From NCBI RefSeq assembly GCF_001905845.1, contig NZ_LIVZ01000007.1:186001-250000 (forward strand): a stretch of DNA of 64,000 nt. Reading direction: 5' to 3'. The notes under the pieces were generated by a model, which ran no database searches, was not told the origin of the DNA, and was given only the letters and a program-made list of their open reading frames with translations. Numbering within the stretch: the first letter of the stretch is position 1; every line of letters begins with the position of its first letter. The position numbers and the translations under genes are program-made. The DNA is from Streptomyces sp. TSRI0107 (GTDB taxonomy: Bacteria; Actinomycetota; Actinomycetes; Streptomycetales; Streptomycetaceae). This document shows, one piece after another, positions 24,653 through 31,893 of this stretch.

Positions 24653-25390
24653 TTACGCGACCTTGTCGACGTCGGCCGCCGCCGGCTCCTTCGCCTTGAG
24701 CAGGCGGAGCGCGGGGGCCGGGCCGGAGCGGGCGCCGCGGCGGTGCAGGGAGCGGGCGGCGTAGTCGCCGGCGAACTGGATGACGGAGATGACCACGGCG
24801 AGGATCGCGACGGTGATCCACATCAGGCCGGTCTCGAAGCGCTGGAAGCCGTAGCGGACCGCGAGGTCGCCGAGACCGCCGCCGCCGACGGTGCCGGCCA
24901 TGGCGGAGTAGCCGATGAGCGCGATGACCGTGGTCGTGGTGCTGGCGATGAGGGAGGGCAGGGCCTCGGGGACCAGGACCTTGCGGACGATGGTCCAGGT
25001 GTTGCCGCCCATCGACTGGACGGCCTCGACGAGCCCGTGGTCCACCTCGCGCACGGCCGTCTCGACGAGCCGGGCGAAGAACGGGATGCCGCCGATGGCG
25101 AGCGGCACGATCGCGGCCTCGCTGCCGATGGTGGTGCCGGTGACCCAGCGGGTGAAGTTCATCAGGGCGACCATCAGGATGATGAACGGCATCGAGCGGC
25201 CGATGTTCACGATCTGCCCGATGACCTTGTTCAGCACCGTGCTCTGCAGCAGTCCGCCCTTGTCGGTGAGGACCAGCAGGACACCGATGGGCAGGCCGGC
25301 GACGACCGCGATCAGCGTGGACCAGCCGACCATGATCAGCGTCTCGGTACAGGCCTGCTCCAGCAGGGGCTGCATCTCGGACCAGGTCAC
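24653..25390 (-). CDS. metI: MetI-type methionine ABC transporter permease
   Basis: 245 aa with five or six membrane helices and the BPD_transp_1 signature around ALPSLIASTTTTVIALIGYSAMAG. The conserved EAVQSMGGNTWTIVRKVLVPEA loop contacts the ATPase. The GTG start (25388-25390) overlaps the metN stop as GTGA, so translation is coupled. The C-terminus is a charged cytoplasmic tail. A much longer in-frame extension upstream is rejected because it overlaps all of metN. Confidence 0.94.
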   Translation of the reverse strand: MTWSEMQPLLEQACTETLIMVGWSTLIAVVAGLPIGVLLVLTDKGGLLQSTVLNKVIGQIVNIGRSMPFIILMVALMNFTRWVTGTTIGSEAAIVPLAIGGIPFFARLVETAVREVDHGLVEAVQSMGGNTWTIVRKVLVPEALPSLIASTTTTVIALIGYSAMAGTVGGGGLGDLAVRYGFQRFETGLMWITVAILAVVISVIQFAGDYAARSLHRRGARSGPAPALRLLKAKEPAAADVDKVA

Positions 25391-26436
25391 TTGGCACCTT
25401 CCTTCACCAGTACGGGCTCCTGGCCGACGATGTCGATTTCCAGGCCCTGCTCGCGCAGGAAGCCGATCGGTACGACGTTGTCCTCGTAGCGGCCGGGCAG
25501 CTCGATGCGCATCCGGCCGACCTGGAGCCCGCCGACGGTGTCGATGGCGGCGCCGAGGATGGAGATGTCGATGTTGTAGGTGCGGGCCAGCTGGGAGATG
25601 ACCGGCTGGGTGGCGGCGTCGCCGTGGAAGGTGACGTCGACGACGGTGCGGTCCTCGCCGGAGGCCTCGCCGCCCACCGGGAACAGCGCGGAGGCCAGCT
25701 CGGAGCCGGGGGTGGCGAGCAGTTCGCTGACGGTGCCGGACTCGACGATGCGGCCGTGCTCCATCAGGGCGGCGGAGTCGCAGATGCTCTTGACGACGTC
25801 CATCTCGTGGGTGATGAGCAGGACGGTCAGGCCGAGCTGCCGGTTGAGGTCGCGCAGCAGCTGGAGGATCGAGCGGGTGGTCTCGGGGTCGAGGGCGCTG
25901 GTGGCCTCGTCGGAGAGCAGCACCTTGGGGTCGCCGGCCAGGGCGCGGGCGATGCCGACGCGCTGCTTCTGGCCGCCGGAGAGCTGGGCGGGGTAGGCCT
26001 TGGCCTTGTCGGCGAGACCGACGAGGTCGAGGAGTTCCAGCGCCTTGCGGGAACGTTCCTTCCCCGACTTGCCCAGGATTTCCAGCGGCAGCTCGACGTT
26101 GTCCTGCACGGTCCGGGAGGACAGCAGGTTGAAGTGCTGGAAGACCATGCCGATCCGGCTGCGGGCCTGCCGCAGCTCCCTGCCGGCCCGCGGGCCGCGG
26201 CCGGCGAGCGCGGTGAGGTCCTGGCCGGCGACGGTGACCGTGCCGGAGGTGGGGCGCTCCAGGAGGTTGACGCAGCGGATGAGCGAGGACTTGCCGGCAC
26301 CGGACTGGCCGATGACGCCGTACACCTCGCCTTCGCGAACGTGCAGATCGACGCCGTCGAGGGCGGTGACCTCGCGGCCGCGTGAGCGGTAGACCTTGGT
26401 CAGGCCCGATGTGGTGATCACTGGGGTTTCCGTCAC
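25387..26436 (-). CDS. metN: MetN methionine ABC transporter ATPase
   Basis: 349 aa. ABC ATPase with Walker A GQSGAGKSS, Q-loop VFQHFNLLSSRT, signature LSGGQKQRVGIARAL and Walker B VLLSDEATSALD. A C-terminal NIL domain follows (about residues 255-335), the regulatory domain of methionine importers that senses internal methionine. The start is ambiguous: GTG at 26436 is used here; a farther ATG/GTG option and a closer GTG (before ITTSGLTKVY) exist, and none has a strong ribosome site. It heads metN-metI-metQ-metQ, preceded by a 190-nt leader with a Cys/Met-rich peptide. Confidence 0.92.
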   Translation of the reverse strand: MTETPVITTSGLTKVYRSRGREVTALDGVDLHVREGEVYGVIGQSGAGKSSLIRCVNLLERPTSGTVTVAGQDLTALAGRGPRAGRELRQARSRIGMVFQHFNLLSSRTVQDNVELPLEILGKSGKERSRKALELLDLVGLADKAKAYPAQLSGGQKQRVGIARALAGDPKVLLSDEATSALDPETTRSILQLLRDLNRQLGLTVLLITHEMDVVKSICDSAALMEHGRIVESGTVSELLATPGSELASALFPVGGEASGEDRTVVDVTFHGDAATQPVISQLARTYNIDISILGAAIDTVGGLQVGRMRIELPGRYEDNVVPIGFLREQGLEIDIVGQEPVLVKEGAK

Positions 26437-26550
26437 TGTCGAGTGCGCGGGCGTGGGTGTGCCCGGGCACGGGTGCATTCGGTCGGGAACGCGGCACGGT
26501 TCTCGCGGTGCGCGGGGACCGGGGAGAACATGTGCGCTGGGCGGCTCGGT

Positions 26551-26610
26551 GCCGTAGGGCGGGCGCTACGGCGGACATGAGCGGGCTCTCGCTTCGGGGC
26601 GCGAGGCTCA
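26551..26610 (-). promoter_or_regulatory. Candidate attenuator hairpins in the metNIQ leader
   Basis: Two stem-loops follow the leader peptide on the minus strand. The first (26578-26610) pairs TGAGC with GCTCA and, inside a one-sided bulge, CTCGC with GCGAG. The second (26551-26572) pairs GCCGTAG with CTACGGC. There is no T-tract. They lie 18 and 56 nt beyond the leader stop codon, where a ribosome stalled in the Cys/Met codons could influence folding. Confidence 0.45.
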
Positions 26611-26627
26611 GGTGGTGCAGGGGCCCT

Positions 26628-26678
26628 CTAGAAGGCGCACATTCGACACAGACACATACAACGAGCACCGGGCGTCAT
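26628..26678 (-). CDS. Cys/Met-rich leader peptide of the metNIQ operon
   Basis: A 16-codon frame starting at ATG 26676-26678, with GAGGCG about five nt upstream, and ending TAG. The peptide is MTPGARCMCLCRMCAF: within nine residues (7-14) it has four Cys and two internal Met, the two sulfur amino acids. A longer form of 30 residues from ATG 26720 is also open but lacks a ribosome site. The frame lies 192 nt before metN on the same strand and is followed by stem-loops, the layout of amino-acid-responsive attenuation. Function is inferred, not known. Confidence 0.65.
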   Translation of the reverse strand: MTPGARCMCLCRMCAF

Positions 26679-26802
26679 GGTCGCCTCGGTCGCAAGAGTG
26701 CGGCTGCTCATCGTGGTCATGCGATCAGTAAAGCAGACGTACGCTCCTGACCGGTCACCGCCGTCCGCATAGTGGACAGCGGTGGACCGTCACGGACGTA
26801 CG

Positions 26803-27453
26803 TCAGTCCCGTACGGCGATCTCCACGCCCCCGTCGGTGACCAGTACGGACAGGGCCGACAGGTCCCGCACCACCAGGTCGGCGTCGAGCTCGTGGGCCT
26901 GGTGGGTTGTGGCCAATGCCACGGTGGTCATCCCGGCGGCGCGGCCCGCGGCGAGACCGGCGGGGGCGTCCTCGAAGACGACGCAGGCGGCCGGGTCGAC
27001 GCCCAGCGAGCGGGCGCCGAGCAGGTAGGGCTCGGGGTCGGGCTTGCCGCGGGTGATGTCGTCGGCGGCGATCAGGGTCTTGGGCAGGATGCCGACGGCC
27101 TCCAGACGGGCCTCGGCGAGCCGCCGGGTGGCGGAGGTGACGACGGCCCAGCGGTCGGCGGGCAGCGCGGCCAGGAAGTCCTCGGTGCCGGGCAGCAGCC
27201 GGACGCCGCCGCCTGGCACGTCCTCCACCTCGAGCTGCTCGATCCGCGCGACGGCCTCCGGCACCACCTCGGCGGGCAGCAGGTCCGCGGCTATCTCCAC
27301 GGCCGGGCGCCCGTGCAGCTCCACCTGCCCGAACCGCTCCGCCGTGATGCCGTACTCCGCGGCCCACCGGGTCCAGCAGCGCTGCACGGATTCCAGGGAG
27401 GAGACGAGGGTGCCGTCGTTGTCGAACAGGAGGGCTTGTGCGCGGATCTTCAT
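26803..27453 (-). CDS. HAD-superfamily hydrolase (phosphatase, subfamily IA)
   Basis: 216 aa. Motif I LLFDNDGTLVSS carries the nucleophile Asp and acid/base Asp, motif II is VVTSATRR, the Lys is in GKPDPEPYLLGA and motif IV is VVFEDAPAGLAAG. The cap domain between motif I and II is of the beta-phosphoglucomutase/glycerol-phosphatase type. It probably dephosphorylates a sugar phosphate. A TAGGGT -10 motif ends 7 nt before the ATG, suggesting a leaderless mRNA. Confidence 0.9.
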   Translation of the reverse strand: MKIRAQALLFDNDGTLVSSLESVQRCWTRWAAEYGITAERFGQVELHGRPAVEIAADLLPAEVVPEAVARIEQLEVEDVPGGGVRLLPGTEDFLAALPADRWAVVTSATRRLAEARLEAVGILPKTLIAADDITRGKPDPEPYLLGARSLGVDPAACVVFEDAPAGLAAGRAAGMTTVALATTHQAHELDADLVVRDLSALSVLVTDGGVEIAVRD

Positions 27454-27557
27454 GCCCCCGACCCTACGGGGCCGCCGGAACACATCGTTCCGGGGCGTGG
27501 CCGCGGATGGCCGGGGGCGCGCACGGGGTGTCCGTTGCGTCGTAATAGGGTCGCTGC

Positions 27558-27917
27558 ATGCTTGATGCCCTGACGCTGGTGACCGGGGTCGCCGCGCTGC
27601 TGCTCGCCGCGTGGTGCGGCTGGGCGGCGTACCGTGACCAGCCGACCAAGGACTGGCACTTCACCGGGATGGCCGTGGTCACCCTGCTGACGCTGATCCA
27701 GCTGGTCGTCGGCATCGTGCGGCTGGCGCGGGGCGAGGAGCCGGACCAGGGGACGACGATCTTCGTGGCGTATCTGCTGGGCGCGTTCGCGTGCGTGCCG
27801 GCCGCCGGCTTCATGTCGCTGGCCGAGCGCACCAAGTGGGGTTCGGTGACGGTCGCCGCGGGCGGCGTGGTCCTCGCCGTGCTGGAGGTGCGGCTCCATG
27901 ACATCTGGGGAGGCTGA
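27558..27917 (+). CDS. Integral membrane protein of unknown function
   Basis: 119 aa with four predicted helices (ALTLVTGVAALLLAAWCGWAAY, AVVTLLTLIQLVVGIVRLA, TTIFVAYLLGAFACVPAAGF, VTVAAGGVVLAVLEV). TAGGGT (27546-27551) lies 6 nt before the ATG, so the transcript is likely leaderless. Its end overlaps the start of the next membrane gene by 20 nt, so the two form an operon and may work as a pair. I do not know a function for this family. Confidence 0.82.
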   Translation: MLDALTLVTGVAALLLAAWCGWAAYRDQPTKDWHFTGMAVVTLLTLIQLVVGIVRLARGEEPDQGTTIFVAYLLGAFACVPAAGFMSLAERTKWGSVTVAAGGVVLAVLEVRLHDIWGG

Positions 27918-28341
27918 GGTGACCGCGGTCGAGGAGAGGCAGCGGCAGCGCCTGACCAGCGGGCCCGGAACGCTGCTCGTCTGGCTGTACGGCGTGATGG
28001 TCGTCGGCGCGGTCTCGCGCTCCGCGTATCAGATCGCCACCGAGTTCGACCGGGCGCCGCTCGCCTACTCCCTGTCGGCGGTGGCCGGTGTGGTGTACGG
28101 CTTCATCACGTACACGCTGTTCCGGGGCGGGGAGACGGCCCGCAGGGCGGCGCGGCTGTGCTGCGCCGCCGAGCTGGTGGGCGTGCTGGTCGTGGGTACC
28201 TGGACGCTGGTCGAGCCGTCGGCGTTCCCCGATGCGACCGTGTGGTCGGACTTCGGGATGGGTTATCTGTTCATTCCGGTGCTTCTGCCGGTGTCCGCGC
28301 TGTTCTGGTTGCGGAAAGCGCGGAGCGGGCAGCCGGGTTGA
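27898..28341 (+). CDS. Integral membrane protein of unknown function
   Basis: 147 aa, four hydrophobic helices after a charged cytoplasmic start (residues 1-20). It overlaps the preceding membrane gene by 20 nt (27898-27917) in a different frame, so coupled translation is likely. The region between helices 2 and 3 carries RGGETARRAARLCCAAELVGVL. No recognised motif. The stop is followed by a dispersed intergenic repeat that may terminate transcription. Confidence 0.8.
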   Translation: MTSGEAEVTAVEERQRQRLTSGPGTLLVWLYGVMVVGAVSRSAYQIATEFDRAPLAYSLSAVAGVVYGFITYTLFRGGETARRAARLCCAAELVGVLVVGTWTLVEPSAFPDATVWSDFGMGYLFIPVLLPVSALFWLRKARSGQPG

Positions 28342-28368
28342 CGGTTCGTCGGCGGGTGCGGGCTCTCC

Positions 28369-28405
28369 GTGGTTTCTCGCGCGGTTCCCCGCGCCCCTGA
28401 GGGCG
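28369..28405. repeat. Dispersed GC-rich intergenic repeat (terminator-like), copy at 28.4 kb
   Basis: The segment TCGCGCGGTTCCCCGCGCCCC followed by TGAGGGCG lies between two convergent genes. A close relative is at 63864-63899 (opposite orientation) and a shorter one at 62729-62752. This family of sequences is common between Streptomyces genes. Confidence 0.6.
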
Positions 28406-28411
28406 TTCCCC

Positions 28412-28909
28412 TCACGCCGTCTGTACGTACGTGCCCGCCCGCTTCTCCAGGATGATCATCGGGACGCCGTCCGAGCCCTGGGCCGTGCCCACGGCCTCGT
28501 AGCCCACCTTGCGGTAGAGGCGGAGGTTGCCTTCGCTGCGGTGGCCGGTGTGGAGGCGGAACTTCTTGGCGCCGCGCTGGTCGGCGAGGGCGGACTCGGC
28601 GGCGTTCAGGAGGCGGGCGCCGATGCCGTGGCCCTGGAGGCGGGGGTGGACGCAGAGCTTGCCGATGGCGGCGGCGCCGTCCTCGGTGACGGTGCCGCGC
28701 ACGGAGCCGACCACCTCGTCGCCGAGCCGGGCGACGAACACGCAGTCGTCGGCGACCTCCCGGCGGAGCGAGTCGAGGGTCTGGACGAGCGGGTCGATGC
28801 GGTAGTTGCCGTACAGCGCGGCCTCGCTCTGGAAGCACAGGTACTGCAGCTTGAAGATCTGCTCGGCGTCCTGGTCCGTCGCCTCGGAGATGACCACGCT
28901 CATGCCCAT
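28412..28909 (-). CDS. GNAT N-acetyltransferase
   Basis: 165 aa. Core motif VHPRLQGHGIGARLLNAAE (acetyl-CoA loop) and TGHRSEGNLRLYRKVGYEAVG are standard for the family. Two ATGs are close together (28909 and 28903); 28909 has GGGAGG nine nt upstream. The sigma-factor gene lies just upstream on the same strand, so they may be co-transcribed. Substrate unknown. Confidence 0.88.
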   Translation of the reverse strand: MGMSVVISEATDQDAEQIFKLQYLCFQSEAALYGNYRIDPLVQTLDSLRREVADDCVFVARLGDEVVGSVRGTVTEDGAAAIGKLCVHPRLQGHGIGARLLNAAESALADQRGAKKFRLHTGHRSEGNLRLYRKVGYEAVGTAQGSDGVPMIILEKRAGTYVQTA

Positions 28910-28953
28910 GTGTGCACGCCTCCCGCTCACCTGTTGCCTGTCGTCCCCCACTC

Positions 28954-29457
28954 CTATCCCCGTGCTCTCCGGGCCGCAACCTCCGTTGTGAGCAATCGCC
29001 GTAGACATCCCAGACATCTGGAACGTTCCGGTCCGAGACTGCCCTGTGAGATACCCAACTCCCCCGCGATCTCCCGGTATGTCAGGTCCTGCGGGGACAG
29101 CAGGGCTTCGAGCAGCGTCGGGCAGCGGCCCGGCAGCCGGCGGACCATGTCACGCAGGGCGCGGCAACGCGCGGCGGCGAGGGCCAGCTGCTCGGGGGTG
29201 CCGTCGCCGTCGTCGGCCGGCTCGTTCGCGTACGGCCGTTCGCGACGGGTCGTTCGACGGGAGCGGCGCGCCTCGGAGCGGACGGCGCGGCGCAGCCAGC
29301 GCTCGGGGTCGTGGGGCGGGCCGTCGGTGCCGAGGCGTTCCAGGAGGCGGAGCCAGACCGCCTGTTCGAGGTCCGCGGGCTCGGTGCCGGGGTGCGCCTC
29401 GGCGACGGCCTCGGCGGCGAGCAGCGGCCGCAGCGCGGTGAGGAGGTCGTGCGTCAT
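28954..29457 (-). CDS. Sigma-70 family RNA polymerase sigma factor (ECF-like)
   Basis: 167 aa. The N-terminal half resembles region 2 (DLEQAVWLRLLERLG, PERWLRRAVRSEARRSRR). The C-terminal half is region 4 with helix-turn-helix LTYREIAGELGISQGSLGPERSRCLGCLRRLL. Start at ATG 29457; a GTG three codons earlier is possible. There is no anti-sigma gene beside it. The GNAT gene downstream may be in the same operon. Target promoters are unknown. Confidence 0.85.
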   Translation of the reverse strand: MTHDLLTALRPLLAAEAVAEAHPGTEPADLEQAVWLRLLERLGTDGPPHDPERWLRRAVRSEARRSRRTTRRERPYANEPADDGDGTPEQLALAAARCRALRDMVRRLPGRCPTLLEALLSPQDLTYREIAGELGISQGSLGPERSRCLGCLRRLLTTEVAARRARG

Positions 29458-29532
29458 ATGCGGCACGACGCGGCCGCCCGGGCGGTGGGTTGCCCGGGCG
29501 GCCGGGAGTCACCCCGAACGGGGTGCGGTGGT

Positions 29533-30696
29533 TCAACCGTTGACGAAGTCCTCGCGGGCCAGCAGGCCGGTGTCCGGGTGGTCGGTGAAGACACCGTCGA
29601 TGCCCGTCGCGAAGTACGCCCGGTACGCGCCGAAGACGTCGCCGTAGCCGTCGGCGTCCGTGCCCTTGCGGAAGTCCGCCGGGAGGAACGGGTTCTCGTT
29701 GCGCAGGGTGTAGGGGTGCAGGATCAGGCCCACCTTGTGGGCGTCGGCGACCAGCGTGGTCGGCTCGGTGAGGTTGCCGGCCGCGTCCTTCGGGATGACG
29801 AGGTCGAGGGTGGGGCCGATGCCCTGGGCGTAGGAGGCGATCTCGCGCAGGCCGGCCGGCTTGACCAGGTCGGCGACGGTGCGCGGGTCACCGGTCTCGA
29901 CGAAGTCCCAGGGGCGGCTGTTCGCACCGGACAGCAGGACCACCAGCGGGTTGTCGACCAGCTCGTTCAGGCGCTGGATGCTGGTCGGCTCGAAGGACTG
30001 GAGGATGACCGGGGAGTTCCACTTGTGCCTGCCGTGCTTGCGCAGCACCTTGGCGACCCGCTCCTCCAGGCCGAGGCCCAGCTTGCGGAAGTAGGTGGGG
30101 TGCTTCAGCTCGGGGTAGATCCAGACCTGCTTGCCGCGCCGCCGGGTCTGCTCCTCCTGCCAGCGCAGCACCTCCTCGAAGGTGGGGATCTCCCAGCGGC
30201 CGTCGTAGAGGGTGTTGTGCGGGCGGTTGCCGGGGATGCGCTCCTTGGCCCGCAGGGTCTTCAGCTCGGCGAGCGTGAAGTCCTCGGTGAACCAGCCGGT
30301 GGTGCGCACGCCGTCGAGGGTCTTGGTGGTCTTGCGGTCGGCGAACTCGGGGTGGTCGGCGACGTCCGTGGTGCCGCCGATCTCCGGCTCGTGGCGGCAG
30401 ACGAGGTGGCCGTCCTTGGTGGGCACCAGGTCGCCGGCCTCGACGATGTCGGCGCCCATGTCCAGGGCGAGCTGGTAGGCGGCGAGGGTGTGCTCGGGGC
30501 GGTAGCCGCTGGCGCCCCGGTGGCCGATGATCGTCGGCACGGGCAGGCTCTTCACGCCGCGGCCCTCCTTGCTCGCGTCGGCTCTCGCCGTGCCGCCCAG
30601 CCCGAGGACCGCTCCGCTCGCGCCGAGCACGGCCGCGCCGAGGAGCGCCCGTCGTCCGGTGCTGTGGGCGTGTTCGTTCGTCTCCTGCGTTCCCAT
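29533..30696 (-). CDS. Secreted glycerophosphodiester phosphodiesterase
   Basis: 387 aa. A Tat-type signal (GRRALLGAAVLGASGAVLGLGG, cleavage near ARADA) exports it. The GDPD TIM-barrel has the catalytic pair in IIGHRGASGYRPEHT (two His/Arg region with Glu) and metal ligands in GADIVEAGDLVPTKDGHLVCRHE; normally this is ExD, and here the first acid is in VEAGD. It releases glycerol-3-phosphate from deacylated phospholipids or teichoic acid outside the cell. The ATG at 30696 has GGGAGG seven nt upstream. Confidence 0.93.
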   Translation of the reverse strand: MGTQETNEHAHSTGRRALLGAAVLGASGAVLGLGGTARADASKEGRGVKSLPVPTIIGHRGASGYRPEHTLAAYQLALDMGADIVEAGDLVPTKDGHLVCRHEPEIGGTTDVADHPEFADRKTTKTLDGVRTTGWFTEDFTLAELKTLRAKERIPGNRPHNTLYDGRWEIPTFEEVLRWQEEQTRRRGKQVWIYPELKHPTYFRKLGLGLEERVAKVLRKHGRHKWNSPVILQSFEPTSIQRLNELVDNPLVVLLSGANSRPWDFVETGDPRTVADLVKPAGLREIASYAQGIGPTLDLVIPKDAAGNLTEPTTLVADAHKVGLILHPYTLRNENPFLPADFRKGTDADGYGDVFGAYRAYFATGIDGVFTDHPDTGLLAREDFVNG

Positions 30697-31112
30697 CGGC
30701 GCCTCCCTCAATCGGCTCGGCCGTCGTTCGGCCGCGGTGCGCGCCGATCGTAGGGGCGCGGACATGACGGAGGGGAGGCCTCGGGTCGAACACATGGATG
30801 ACGATGGATGGCGTAGCGGATGCGCAAAATGACGGGCCGTCGGCTTGCCGGGCCGGGCGCGGGCCACCCGTCGACACGGGTCCGGCGAGAGCCGGACGCG
30901 GGGGGCGCCCGGGGTCCCGGGCGAGGTGCGTCACATCGTGGCCTGCGTGTTACGCGCCGTCCACGGCGCGATGGCGCAGGTTAACCCGCGTCAACACTGA
31001 GTAAGACGTCGGTGAACCCGATGTGCGCCACGCCGGGAACCGCGAGTATCGTCCTCACCTGCACAGACACATACCGCTTCACTCACCGACATCTTCGACA
31101 CCGGAGGGCTCG
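30697..31112. other. Divergent intergenic region between the GDPD and plsC genes
   Basis: 416 nt without a supported gene. The only structure I noticed is GTTAACCCGCGTCAAC (about 30978-30993), an imperfect palindrome that might be an operator for one of the flanking divergent genes. No hairpin terminator, repeat or credible small frame was seen. Confidence 0.4.
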
Positions 31113-31784
31113 TTGTCCCGCTTCGCGCTCATCAAGGCAGTGCTCGGCCCGGTCATGCGCCTGATGTTCCGCCCTCGGGTGGAGGGCGTGGAGCACATCC
31201 CGGGCGACGGGCCGGTCATCCTCGCGGGCAACCACCTGACCTTCATCGACTCGATGATCCTGCCGCTGGTCTGCGACCGTCAGGTGTTCTTCATCGGCAA
31301 GGACGAGTACGTCACCGGCAAGGGCCTCAAGGGCCGGCTGATGGCCTGGTTCTTCACCGGCGTCGGCATGATCCCGGTCGACCGGGACGGCGGCCGGGGC
31401 GGCGTGGCCGCGCTGATGACGGGCCGGCGGATCCTCGAGGAGGGCAAGGTCTTCGGCATCTACCCGGAGGGCACGCGGTCGCCCGACGGGCGGCTGTACC
31501 GAGGCCGCACCGGCATCGCGCGGCTGACGCTGATGACGGGTGCGCCGGTGGTGCCGTTCGCGATGATCGGCACGGACAAGATCCAGCCGGGCGGGGCGGG
31601 GCTGCCGCGGCCGCACCAGGTGACGGTCCGGTTCGGCGAGGCGATGGAGTTCTCGCGGTACGAGGGCATGGACCGGGACCGGTACGTGCTGCGGGCGGTG
31701 ACGGACTCCGTGATGACCGAGGTGATGCGGCTGTCCGGGCAGGAGTACGTGGACGTGTACGCCACGAAGGCGAAGGCCGCCTAG
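31113..31784 (+). CDS. 1-acyl-sn-glycerol-3-phosphate acyltransferase (PlsC family)
   Basis: 223 aa. Contains the NHLTFID block (NHx4D catalytic motif), GMIPVDRDGG, GIYPEGTRSPDGRLYRGRTG (phosphate-binding) and PVVPFAMIGT, in the order expected of LPA acyltransferases. It makes phosphatidic acid at the inner membrane face. TTG is chosen as the start because GGAGGG lies five nt upstream; a longer in-frame extension has no such site. Confidence 0.93.
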   Translation: MSRFALIKAVLGPVMRLMFRPRVEGVEHIPGDGPVILAGNHLTFIDSMILPLVCDRQVFFIGKDEYVTGKGLKGRLMAWFFTGVGMIPVDRDGGRGGVAALMTGRRILEEGKVFGIYPEGTRSPDGRLYRGRTGIARLTLMTGAPVVPFAMIGTDKIQPGGAGLPRPHQVTVRFGEAMEFSRYEGMDRDRYVLRAVTDSVMTEVMRLSGQEYVDVYATKAKAA

Positions 31785-31893
31785 AAAGTACCCGGTACCC
31801 GGCGCGGCGGCCAGATTCCGTCCGCCTGCCGGTGGAATCTGCATCCGACACCTCGTCTGCCCGGACCGGTTCCCGCGTATATGAACACAGAAC

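Noticed and set aside
25391..26668. An N-terminal extension of metI giving a 671-residue protein
   Set aside because: The extension overlaps all of metN in another frame and is Arg/Pro-rich low complexity. The GTGA overlap gives the true start.
26437..26760. A SAM riboswitch before metN
   Set aside because: No SAM-I or SAM-IV core elements recognised. The Cys/Met leader frame explains the region better.
28910..29017. An upstream extension of the GNAT gene at 28.4 kb
   Set aside because: It would overlap the end of the sigma-factor gene. The ATG at 28909 has a proper ribosome site.
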